In this document: positions 5,923 through 12,964 of the stretch, in pieces | How positions within the stretch are numbered: position 1 is the stretch's first letter | Layout of the letters: every line of letters starts with the position of its first letter | Assembly (NCBI GenBank): GCA_005889515.1 | Contig: VBHE01000172.1 | Coordinates: forward strand, 7,720-27,456 | Source of the DNA: Chloroflexota bacterium | GTDB lineage: Bacteria > Chloroflexota > Dormibacteria > Aeolococcales > Aeolococcaceae | Length of the DNA stretch: 19,737 nt | Reading direction: 5' to 3' | Position numbers and translations under genes: made by a program | The notes under the pieces: generated by a model | Database searches by the model: none | What the model saw: the letters and a program-made list of their open reading frames with translations, nothing else | Told to the model about the DNA's origin: nothing

Positions 5923-7617
5923 ATGCGCGACCCTCGCCTGCGGCTGCTCGTCCTGTCCCTGGTGGGGATGCTCCTCACCCTGCCCCTGATCGTCATCGTC
6001 GGGCTCACGGTCATGACCGGCTACAAGGTCGGCGACGGCGAGCGCACCCTGTTCACCCTGCTCCCGGTCGCCGCGGGTGTCCTGCTCCTCATCGTCACCT
6101 TCCTCATGCTCTTCCGCGCCCGGCGCGGCGCCGGGGGCGGAGCCGGCCGCCGGCTCGGTCTCGGTTCGATGCCCCGCCGCGACGTCAGCCGCCCGACGGT
6201 CCGCTTCTCCGACGTCGCCGGCGTCGAGGAGGCCAAGGAGGAGCTGGCCGAGATCGTCGAGTTCCTCCAGGACCCCGAGCGGCTGCGCAGCCTGGGCGCG
6301 ACCATCCCCAGGGGCGTGCTCCTCGCCGGCCCTCCGGGGACGGGCAAGACCCTGCTCAGCAAGGCGGTCGCCGGCGAGGCCGGGGTGGCCTTCATCGCGA
6401 TCAGCGGGTCGGAGTTCGTGGAGATGATCGTCGGCGTCGGCGCCAGCCGAGTCCGTGACGTCTTTGCGCAAGCGCGAAAGCAGGCGCCGTGCCTGATCTT
6501 CATCGACGAGATCGACGCCGTCGGCCGTCGCCGTGGCAGCGGCCTCACCACGAACGACGAGCGCGAGCAGACCCTCAACCAGCTCCTCGTCGAGATGGAC
6601 GGCTTCGACGAGCGGTCCAACATCATCGTGATCGCGGCGACCAACCGCATCGACGTCCTCGACCCCGCGCTGCTGCGCCCCGGCCGCTTCGACCGCCAGG
6701 TGACCGTCGACGTGCCCGACGTCGCCGGCCGCGAGCGCATCCTCGAGGTCCACTCCCGCACCAAGAAGCTCTCCACCGCCGTCGACCTGCGCACCGTGGC
6801 GCGGCAGACCCCCGGCTTCTCCGGCGCCGACCTCGCCAACGTGCTCAACGAGGCGGCGCTGCTGGCGGCGCGACGCGACGCGGCGGCGGTCGGCATGGAG
6901 CACCTCGAGGAGGCGATCGCCCGGGTGATCGGCGGCGCGGCGATGCGCAGCCGGGTCATCAGCGAGCGCGACCGCTCGACCATCGCCCACCACGAGACCG
7001 GCCACGCCATCGTCTTCCACGTGCTCGCCCACTGCGACCCGGTGCACAAGATCACCATCGTCAGCCGCGGCCGCTCGCTCGGCTGGACGATGGCGCTGCC
7101 GGAGCAGGAGCGGGTGCTCCTCAGCCGCGCCCAGCTCCGCGACCAGCTCGCCGCCATGCTCGGCGGCCGCTGCGCCGAGGCCCTCGTCTTCGGCGACGAG
7201 CACGTCACCACCGGCGCCCACGACGACCTGATGCGCGCCACCGAGACGGCGCGGCGCATGGTCACGGAGTGGGGCATGAGCCCGCTCGGGCTTCGTACGT
7301 TCAGTGGCACCGGGGCCGACAGCCTCGGGCGCGACCACTCCGAGCGAATGGCGCTCGCCGTCGACGACGAGGTCGAGCGGCTCATCGCCGAGGCCGAGCA
7401 GCGCGCCCGGCGCACCCTCGTCGAGCACCGCGACGCCCTCGACGCGGTCGCCCAGCGCCTGCTCGAGGTGGAGACGATGGAGGCCTCGGAGATGGCCGCC
7501 CTCGTCGCCGCCAACCCCCCGCAAGCGGCCGGACCCGAGTCCACGGCTCCCCTTCCGCTGCCCCAGCCGCGGCCGGCGACCCGCCGCCGCGCGGCCCGGC
7601 TGCGCCGGAGCGCATAG
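5923..7617 (+). CDS. ftsH: FtsH-family membrane AAA+ zinc metalloprotease
   Basis: The protein has 564 residues. Two N-terminal membrane helices (about 6-32 and 43-66) are separated by only about ten residues, where most FtsH proteins carry a folded external domain of about 70. The AAA module follows: Walker A GPPGTGKT (136-143), Walker B LIFIDEID (191-198) and a second region of homology around ATNRIDVLDPALLRPGRFD with its Arg residues. The protease domain has HETGH (357-361) for zinc, and the third ligand Asp435 lies in TGAHDDL. All catalytic parts are intact, so an active ATP-driven protease facing the cytoplasm is expected. It degrades membrane and soluble regulatory proteins in known members. 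The short loop and short length suggest a divergent paralogue rather than the housekeeping copy. The start is ATG 5923, next to a 7-bp inverted repeat. It is separated from the downstream operon by a 16-bp palindrome. Confidence 0.92.
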   Translation: MRDPRLRLLVLSLVGMLLTLPLIVIVGLTVMTGYKVGDGERTLFTLLPVAAGVLLLIVTFLMLFRARRGAGGGAGRRLGLGSMPRRDVSRPTVRFSDVAGVEEAKEELAEIVEFLQDPERLRSLGATIPRGVLLAGPPGTGKTLLSKAVAGEAGVAFIAISGSEFVEMIVGVGASRVRDVFAQARKQAPCLIFIDEIDAVGRRRGSGLTTNDEREQTLNQLLVEMDGFDERSNIIVIAATNRIDVLDPALLRPGRFDRQVTVDVPDVAGRERILEVHSRTKKLSTAVDLRTVARQTPGFSGADLANVLNEAALLAARRDAAAVGMEHLEEAIARVIGGAAMRSRVISERDRSTIAHHETGHAIVFHVLAHCDPVHKITIVSRGRSLGWTMALPEQERVLLSRAQLRDQLAAMLGGRCAEALVFGDEHVTTGAHDDLMRATETARRMVTEWGMSPLGLRTFSGTGADSLGRDHSERMALAVDDEVERLIAEAEQRARRTLVEHRDALDAVAQRLLEVETMEASEMAALVAANPPQAAGPESTAPLPLPQPRPATRRRAARLRRSA

Positions 7618-7628
7618 CCTCCGGGCGT

Positions 7629-7661
7629 CGAGGCGGCCGCCTCGGCTAGATTCCGGGGGTG
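7629..7661 (+). promoter_or_regulatory. Palindromic operator plus leaderless promoter of the molybdenum hydroxylase operon
   Basis: CGAGGCGGCCGCCTCG (7629-7644) is a perfect 16-bp palindrome. Two bases later comes the -10 box TAGATT (7647-7652), then six bases, then GTG 7659. The palindrome occupies the spacer where a repressor would block RNA polymerase. It could also act as the ftsH terminator, but no T-tract follows. Confidence 0.5.
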
Positions 7662-10046
7662 AGTGAGGTCGATCCCTCGCGCCCGCTCGTCGGCCAGCCG
7701 GTCCGCCGCGTGGAGGACGCGCGCCTGCTCCGGGGCCGAGGCCGCTTCGTCGCCGACCTCTCCCCCATCGCCGGGATCCACCACGCCGCGGTGGTGCGCA
7801 GTCCCCACGCCCACGCCCGGGTCGGCGCCGTCGACGCTTCCGCCGCCCTCGCCCTCGAGGGCGTGATCGCGGTCGTCACCCCCGACGACGCCCGCCGGCT
7901 GCTGCGCCCCTTCGGCGTCGGTGTCGGGGGAGCCGAGCCGTACTGGCCGCTCGCGCTCGACACCGCGCGCTACGCCGGCGAGCCGGTGGCGGTGGTCGTT
8001 GCCCGCGACCGCTACGTCGCCGAGGACGCCGCCGACCTCGTCGCGGTGGACTACGAGCCGCTCGCTCCGGTCCTCGACGTCGAGGCGGGCCGGGTGGTGA
8101 GCGACCGATCCTTCCGCTACGGCGACCCCGACGCGGCCTTCGCGGCGGCCGCCCACCGGGTCGAGGCGAGCTTCCGCTTCCCCCGCTACAGCTCGACGCC
8201 GATCGAGTGCTACGCGGTGGTCGCCGAGTGGGACGCGGCCGCCGGCGAGGCGACGGTGTGGAGCAACTTCCACGGCCCCTTCGTGATGCAGCCGCTGATC
8301 GCCGCCAGCCTCGGCATCCCCGAGAACCGGTTGCGCCTGGTGGTGCCCGCCGACATCGGGGGCAGCTTCGGCATCAAGTCGGGCGTGTACGCGTACATCC
8401 CCCTGATCGCCCTCGCCAGCCGCCTCGCCGGGGTGCCGGTGCGCTGGACCGCCGACCGCTGGGAGGACCTGGTGGCGAGCCAGGCGGGGACCGACCGGCT
8501 CACCCGCGCCGCCGCGGCCGTCGACGCCGAGGGGAGGATCCTGGGACTGCGGCTGGAGATCCTCGACGACGTCGGCGCCCACCTCCGCCCACCGGAGCCG
8601 GCGACCCTCTATCGCTGCTTCGGCAATCTCGTCGGCCCGTATGCCGTCGAGCACCTCGCAGTCGAGGCGCGGGCGGTGCTCACCAACCGGCCGCCGACCG
8701 GGCTCAACCGCGGGTTCGGTGGCCAGCAGCTCTACTTCACCCTGGAGCGGCTGGTGGAGATGGTGGGACGGCGGGTCGGCCTCGACCGCGTCGAGGTGCG
8801 CCGCCGCAACCTCATCCCCGCTCAGCACATGCCCTACCGCACGCCGACGGGCGGGGTGTACGACTCCGGCGACTACCCCGCCCTGCTAGACACCCTCCTG
8901 CGCGAGGGCGACCACACCGGGATGCTCGCCGAGCGCGACCGCCTGCGCCGCGCCGGACGGCTTGCGGGGGTGGGCATGGCGATGATCGTCGACCCGTCGG
9001 GAACCAACCTCGGCTACATCGACCTGGCCCGCACCCCCGAGGAGCGCGGCCGCGGGCTCGGCAAGTCGGGGTGCACCGAGAGCGCGACGCTGACCATGGA
9101 CCCGATGGGAGGTGTGCGGCTGCGCATCGCCACCGCGCCCGAGGGCCAGGGACACGAGACGGTCGCCGCCCAGATCGTCGCCGACGCCCTGGGCGTGCCC
9201 ATGGCGGCGGTGCGCGTCGATCCGTCGATCGACACCGCGTCCCAGGTGTGGAATGTCTCCTCCGGCTCCTATTCCAGCCGCTTCGCCCCGATCGTCGCCT
9301 CGGCGATCCACCGCGCCTGCGCGGCGCTCCGCGAGCGCATCCTCGCCATCGCCGCGGAGATCCTCGAGGTCGACGCCGCGGACCTCGAGCTCGTCGGCGG
9401 CGGCGTGCGCGCCCGGGGCAGCGACCGCGCCGTGCCCCTGCGCCGGGTCGCCGGGGTGGCGCACTGGGATCCGGGTGCGCTCCCCCCCGGCGTCGAGCCG
9501 CTGCTCAGCGTCACCGCCTCCTTCAGCAGCGAGCTGGCGCGCAGCCCCGCGGGCGACGACACCGTGGACTCCTCGATCTGCTACGGCGGCGTCGGCGGCC
9601 TCTGCCTGGTCGACATCGACCCCGACACCTGCGCGGTGACGCTGCTGCGCTACGCGAGCGTCCACGACTCCGGGCGCATCCTCAACCCGCTGCTCGCCGA
9701 CGGCCAGGTCGCCGGGGCGCTCGCCCACGGGCTCGGCGGCGCCCTCTACGAGGAGCTCGCCTACGACCCCGACGGAAACCCGCTGACCACGTCCTTCATG
9801 GACTACCTGTGCCCGACGGTGCGGGAGATGCCGGAGCTGCGCATCCACCACCTGCGCGGTGACACCGACTTCGTCCCCAGCCGGGCCAAGGGCATTGGCG
9901 AGGGAACCTGCATGGCGGCGCCGGCGGCGATCGCGAGCGCGGTGACCGACGCGCTCTCGGGGCACGGCGTCGAGGTGACCGAGCTGCCGGTGCACGGCGG
10001 ACGGATCTGGGAGTGGCTGCACACGCGAGAGCGAGGAGAACCATGA
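7659..10046 (+). CDS. Molybdopterin-binding large subunit of a xanthine oxidase/CoxL-family hydroxylase
   Basis: The protein has 795 residues, full length for the family. It binds the molybdenum-cytosine-dinucleotide type cofactor and carries the active site of a three-subunit hydroxylase with the FAD (10778-11584) and 2Fe-2S (11581-12057) subunits. Visible motifs: N-terminal VGQPVRRVEDARLLRGRGRF, GGSFGIK (234-240), active-site loop GLNRGFGGQQ (348-357), EGQGHETVAAQIVAD, SSGSYSSR, and KGIGEG near the C-terminus with catalytic Glu at about 748. The form I CO dehydrogenase loop AYxCSFR is absent. RGFGG resembles xanthine dehydrogenase and other hydroxylases, so CO is an unlikely substrate. The start is GTG 7659, six bases after a -10 box. 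Its stop overlaps the next start as ATGA. The substrate is unknown. Two crotonases in the operon hint at a CoA-thioester or other beta-oxidation-linked compound. Confidence 0.88.
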   Translation: MSEVDPSRPLVGQPVRRVEDARLLRGRGRFVADLSPIAGIHHAAVVRSPHAHARVGAVDASAALALEGVIAVVTPDDARRLLRPFGVGVGGAEPYWPLALDTARYAGEPVAVVVARDRYVAEDAADLVAVDYEPLAPVLDVEAGRVVSDRSFRYGDPDAAFAAAAHRVEASFRFPRYSSTPIECYAVVAEWDAAAGEATVWSNFHGPFVMQPLIAASLGIPENRLRLVVPADIGGSFGIKSGVYAYIPLIALASRLAGVPVRWTADRWEDLVASQAGTDRLTRAAAAVDAEGRILGLRLEILDDVGAHLRPPEPATLYRCFGNLVGPYAVEHLAVEARAVLTNRPPTGLNRGFGGQQLYFTLERLVEMVGRRVGLDRVEVRRRNLIPAQHMPYRTPTGGVYDSGDYPALLDTLLREGDHTGMLAERDRLRRAGRLAGVGMAMIVDPSGTNLGYIDLARTPEERGRGLGKSGCTESATLTMDPMGGVRLRIATAPEGQGHETVAAQIVADALGVPMAAVRVDPSIDTASQVWNVSSGSYSSRFAPIVASAIHRACAALRERILAIAAEILEVDAADLELVGGGVRARGSDRAVPLRRVAGVAHWDPGALPPGVEPLLSVTASFSSELARSPAGDDTVDSSICYGGVGGLCLVDIDPDTCAVTLLRYASVHDSGRILNPLLADGQVAGALAHGLGGALYEELAYDPDGNPLTTSFMDYLCPTVREMPELRIHHLRGDTDFVPSRAKGIGEGTCMAAPAAIASAVTDALSGHGVEVTELPVHGGRIWEWLHTRERGEP

Positions 10047-10776
10047 GCGAGATCGTCGTCGAGCGGCCCTCCCGAAGAAGCGCAACACCATCACCTGGGA
10101 GATGCGCCAGGAGATCGCCGACCGGGTCACCGAGCTCGGGCGCGACCGTGCGGTGCGGGTGATCGTGATCACCGGCGCCGGCGGGTACTTCAGCTCCGGC
10201 GGCGACATGCGGGGCTTCCTCGAGCGCGAGCCGTATGAATTCGCCCACCTTGGCGAGAACCTGGCAGCCGTCGAGGCGGTGCCCCAACCGGTGATCGCCG
10301 CAGTCGACGGGTACTGTTTCGGCGCCGGGATGGAGCTCGCGCTGATGTGCGACATCCGGGTGTGCAGCACCCGGGCGGAGTTCGCCCTGCCGGAGTCGAC
10401 CCGCGGCCAGATGCCCGGCTCGGGCGGGAGCCAGCGGCTGCCCCGCCTGATCGGCTGGTCACGGGCCCGGGAGATGATCCTGCGCGGCCGGCGCATGGGC
10501 GCCGAGGAGGCGCTGCACTGCGGGCTGGTATGCGAGGTGACCGCACCCGAGGGGTTGGAGGCTGCATCCCTGCGCGTCGCCGACGAGCTCGCCTCGCGCT
10601 CGCCGCTCGCCCTGGCGACGCTGAAGTCGGCGCTCAACCACGGGATGGACACGAACCTGCGCGCCGCCATGGAGATCGAGCGCAAGGCGTACGCGATGCT
10701 GCGCAGCACCCACGACTACCACGAGGGGGTCACCTCCTTCTTCGAGCGCCGCGACCCCGAGTACGAGGGGCGCTGA
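10043..10776 (+). pseudogene. Enoyl-CoA hydratase/isomerase (crotonase), frameshifted by a short deletion near the N-terminus
   Basis: ATG 10043 overlaps the large-subunit stop (ATGA), so translation is coupled. It encodes MSEIVVERP and then runs into the wrong frame. The correct frame resumes as LPKKRNTITWEMRQEI at about 10070. Compared with the sister gene at 12054 (MSEVRVEHDGVVTVVTIDRP), about nine or ten residues of the first beta hairpin are missing, together with one extra base. The rest is intact: SSGGD and CFGAGMELAL form the oxyanion hole, and both catalytic glutamates are kept (GAGME and ALPES), so the ancestral enzyme was a true hydratase. An internal ATG 10102 could give a shortened product without the first strand. 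Either this is a recent lesion, or the deletion is a sequence error and the gene is functional. Confidence 0.75.
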
Positions 10777-10777
10777 G

Positions 10778-11584
10778 CTGAAGCCGCCGCCGCTCGAGCA
10801 CACCGCCCCCGCCAGCGTCGACGAGGCCGTCGCCCTTCTCGGCGAGGCGGGCGACGAGGCGAAGGTGCTCGCCGGCGGCCAGAGCCTGATGCCGCTGCTC
10901 GCGTTCCGGCTGGCGCGCCCCACGCTGCTCGTCGACCTCAACCGCCTTGGCGCGGAGCTCGGCGGCGTCGAGGCCGAGCCCGGCGGCGCGCTCCGCATCG
11001 GCGCCCTGGCGCGTCAGCGGGCGGTGGAGCGCTCCGGAGCGCTCTCCGTCCTCGGCGAGGCGCTCGCCCTCGTCGGCCATCCCGCGATCCGCAACCGGGG
11101 CACGGTGGTGGGGAGCGTCTGCCACGCCGACCCCGCCGCCGAGGTGTGCGCGGTCGCCCTCGCCCTCGACGGCAGCCTCGAGCTGCGCTCGATCCGGGGG
11201 CGGCGCGAGGTCGCGGTCGACGAGCTCCTCACCGGTCCCTTCTCGACCGCCATCGAGCCCGACGAGCTCGCCGTCGCGCTCCGGCTGCGGCCGCCGGCGG
11301 GCTGGCGCTGGAGGGTGCTCGAGGTGGCGCGACGGGCCGGCGACTTCGCCCTCGCCGGGGTGGTTGCCGGGGTCGATCCGGCCGGGGGCGATGCGCGCCT
11401 CGCGGTCTTCGGCGCGGCGCCGCGCCCGTACCGCCTCGACGGGCCGCCCGCCGGGCTCGCCGAGCGCGCCGCCGCCGCCGCCCGGCCGTCGGGCGACCTC
11501 CACGGTGGGGTCGCCTACCGCCGCCACCTCGTCGGCGTCGTCGCACGCCGGGCCCTCGCAGCCCTCGGAACGGATGCGGCATGA
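10778..11584 (+). CDS. FAD-binding medium subunit of the molybdenum hydroxylase (CoxM family), apparent CTG start
   Basis: The protein has 268 residues if it begins at CTG 10778 (L/M-KPPPLEHTAPASVDEAV). This sequence is the conserved family N-terminus (KPxxFxYxxPxSxxEA), and 268 residues is close to the usual 280-290. The first ordinary start, GTG 10865, falls inside the FAD motif and would remove 29 residues, so it is rejected. GAGGGG about ten bases upstream is a suitable ribosome site, and CTG lies one base after the crotonase stop (TGA-G-CTG). Motifs: LAGGQSLMPLL for the FAD pyrophosphate, and RNRGTVVGSVCHADPAAE, a variant of the T-GG-hADPa-E motif. The subunit passes electrons from the 2Fe-2S clusters to the external acceptor. 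Its stop overlaps the next start as ATGA. Confidence 0.85.
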   Translation: MKPPPLEHTAPASVDEAVALLGEAGDEAKVLAGGQSLMPLLAFRLARPTLLVDLNRLGAELGGVEAEPGGALRIGALARQRAVERSGALSVLGEALALVGHPAIRNRGTVVGSVCHADPAAEVCAVALALDGSLELRSIRGRREVAVDELLTGPFSTAIEPDELAVALRLRPPAGWRWRVLEVARRAGDFALAGVVAGVDPAGGDARLAVFGAAPRPYRLDGPPAGLAERAAAAARPSGDLHGGVAYRRHLVGVVARRALAALGTDAA

Positions 11585-12057
11585 GGGAGGTCCGCCTCTC
11601 CGTGAACGGCCGTCCGGTGACCGCCCGGGTCGAGCCGCGCACCACCCTCGCCGACTTCATCCGCGAGCGGGCCCTGCTCACCGGCACCCACCTCGGCTGC
11701 GAGCACGGCGTCTGCGGCGCCTGCACCGTGCTCCTCGACGGGGTGGCGGTGCGCTCCTGCCTGCTGCTCGCCGTCCAGGCGGAGGGCGCCGAGGTGACGA
11801 CCGTCGAGGCGCTCGCCGGCGACGCCGGGCTCCACCCGCTCCAGGACGCCCTCCACCGCCATCACGGGCTGCAGTGCGGCTTCTGCACCTCGGGGATCCT
11901 GATGTCCCTCGCCGAGCTCTGGCCGCGGCGCGACCAGGTGAGCCGCGATGAGATCATCGACTGCCTCGGTGGGCACCTCTGCCGCTGCACCGGGTACGTG
12001 GGCATCGTCCGCGCCGCCGAGGACGCCTTCGGGTTACCAGCGGGGGATCGAGGATGA
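11581..12057 (+). CDS. 2Fe-2S small subunit of the molybdenum hydroxylase (CoxS family)
   Basis: The protein has 158 residues, the normal length. The N-terminal ferredoxin domain carries LGCEHGVCGACTVLLDG with the C-x4-C-x2-C pattern and a fourth Cys in VRSC. The C-terminal helical domain carries GLQCGFCTSGILMS and HLCRCTGYVGIV for the second 2Fe-2S cluster, next to the molybdenum site. It therefore relays electrons from molybdenum to FAD. All eight cysteines are present. ATG 11581 overlaps the FAD-subunit stop, and its own stop overlaps the next start (ATGA at 12054), so the three downstream genes are translationally coupled. The order L, crotonase, M, S, crotonase differs from the common M-S-L order of CO dehydrogenase operons. 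Confidence 0.93.
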   Translation: MREVRLSVNGRPVTARVEPRTTLADFIRERALLTGTHLGCEHGVCGACTVLLDGVAVRSCLLLAVQAEGAEVTTVEALAGDAGLHPLQDALHRHHGLQCGFCTSGILMSLAELWPRRDQVSRDEIIDCLGGHLCRCTGYVGIVRAAEDAFGLPAGDRG

Positions 12058-12848
12058 GCGAGGTCCGGGTCGAGCACGACGGGGTGGTCACAGTGGTGAC
12101 CATCGACCGGCCGCAGGTGCGCAACGCCGTCGACGGTCCGACCGCGGCGGCGCTCGCGGAGGCGTTCCGCGCCTTCGACGCCGACCCGGATCGCAGCGTG
12201 GCGGTGCTCACCGGCGCGGGCGGGGTCTTCTGCGCGGGCGCCGACCTCCACGCCATCGGCGCCGGCGACCGGAGGATGAACCGGCTCGAGCCCGACGGGG
12301 ACGCCCCCCTCGGGCTCGCCCGCATCACCCTCGGCAAGCCGGTGATCGCCGCAGTCGAGGGCCACGCGGTCGCGGGCGGGCTCGAGCTCGCGCTCTGGTG
12401 CGACCTCCGGGTCGCCTCCGAGACCGCGGTGTTCGGGGTCTTCTGCCGGCGCTGGGGGGTGCCGCTCGTCGACGGCGGGACCGTGCGCCTCCCCCGGATC
12501 GTCGGCCAGGGACGGGCCCTCGACATGATCCTCACCGGCAGGCCGGTGGGTGCCGCCGAGGCCCACGCCTGGGGTCTCGCCGACCGCCTGGTGCCCGCCG
12601 GCGCCGCGCTCGACGCCGCCCGCGAGCTGGCGCACGACCTCGCCGCCCTGCCCCAGCGGTGCATGCGCGCCGACCGTCTCAGCAGCCTCGAGCAGTGGTC
12701 GCTCGACCTCGGCGCGGCGCACGACAACGAGTTCCGCCACGGGATCGAGGTGGTCCGCTCCGGTGAGACCCGCGCGGGAGCGGCGCGCTTCAGCGGCGGT
12801 GCGGGGCGCCACGGTGCGCCGGCGACGGAGGAGCGTTCCCCGCGCTGA
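12054..12848 (+). CDS. Crotonase-family protein lacking the second catalytic glutamate
   Basis: The protein has 264 residues. It has the full crotonase fold: VTIDRPQVRNAVDG at the N-terminus, oxyanion-hole residues FCAGADLHAIG and GHAVAGGLELALWCDLR, and the helical C-terminus with LTGRPVGAAEAHAWGLADR. The first catalytic Glu is in GGLE. At the position of the second (PE in hydratases) the sequence reads FGVFCRRWGVP, with no acid. It may therefore not be a plain enoyl-CoA hydratase. Isomerase, hydrolase or dehalogenase chemistry is known in the superfamily with a changed second residue. It is the last gene of the operon, coupled by ATGA to the 2Fe-2S subunit. It faces the helix-turn-helix gene tail to tail across a terminator. 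Confidence 0.87.
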   Translation: MSEVRVEHDGVVTVVTIDRPQVRNAVDGPTAAALAEAFRAFDADPDRSVAVLTGAGGVFCAGADLHAIGAGDRRMNRLEPDGDAPLGLARITLGKPVIAAVEGHAVAGGLELALWCDLRVASETAVFGVFCRRWGVPLVDGGTVRLPRIVGQGRALDMILTGRPVGAAEAHAWGLADRLVPAGAALDAARELAHDLAALPQRCMRADRLSSLEQWSLDLGAAHDNEFRHGIEVVRSGETRAGAARFSGGAGRHGAPATEERSPR

Positions 12849-12884
12849 CGGCGCGAACGGTCTGCCTATGCAGGCCACACGTTT

Positions 12885-12898
12885 GCGCCAGTTGGCGT
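12885..12898. promoter_or_regulatory. Operator-like palindrome A
   Basis: GCGCCA-GT-TGGCGT: six-base half-sites with a 2-base spacer, perfect except for the last base. It shares the pattern GCGCMA-N2-TKGCGY with the site at 12982-12995. It lies beside the U-tract of the minus-strand terminator. Confidence 0.35.
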
Positions 12899-12932
12899 AA
12901 AAAAGGGCGCCCCCGGAATCCAGGGACGCCCC
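12899..12932 (-). terminator. Rho-independent terminator (minus strand)
   Basis: Read on the minus strand, GGGCGUCCC (12931-12923), a loop of nine bases and GGGGCGCCC (12913-12905) form a 9-bp stem with one G-U pair. Six U residues follow (12904-12899). It is the only stem with a real T-tract in the window. It would end transcripts coming from the helix-turn-helix gene or from the promoter at 12970. Both lie to its right. Confidence 0.75.
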
Positions 12933-12964
12933 GAGAGGGGGGGGAACAAGTTCAGGTGCCTCCG
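12899..12964 (-). ncRNA. Possible short terminated transcript
   Basis: A minus-strand TATACT (12970-12965) lies about 65 bases before the strong terminator. Nothing but antisense of the crotonase gene lies beyond it. A C8 run at about 12944-12937 could pair with the first arm of the terminator, giving two alternative folds. This could be a small RNA or an attenuated leader. No -35 box is evident, so it is tentative. Confidence 0.25.

Noticed and set aside
6021..8828. Very long minus-strand open frame (935 codons) opposite ftsH and the molybdopterin subunit gene
   Set aside because: It is low-complexity sequence without family motifs, antisense to two clear genes. In GC-rich DNA such frames stay open by codon bias alone.
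7659..12057. Aerobic CO dehydrogenase (coxLMS)
   Set aside because: The large subunit has GLNRGFGGQQ instead of the form I loop AYxCSFR, the gene order differs, and no cox maturation genes are visible. Only family-level naming is justified.
11862..12931. C-terminal extension of the helix-turn-helix frame across the crotonase gene
   Set aside because: It passes through an intrinsic terminator and is antisense to an intact conserved gene, so it is treated as read-through of a lost stop.
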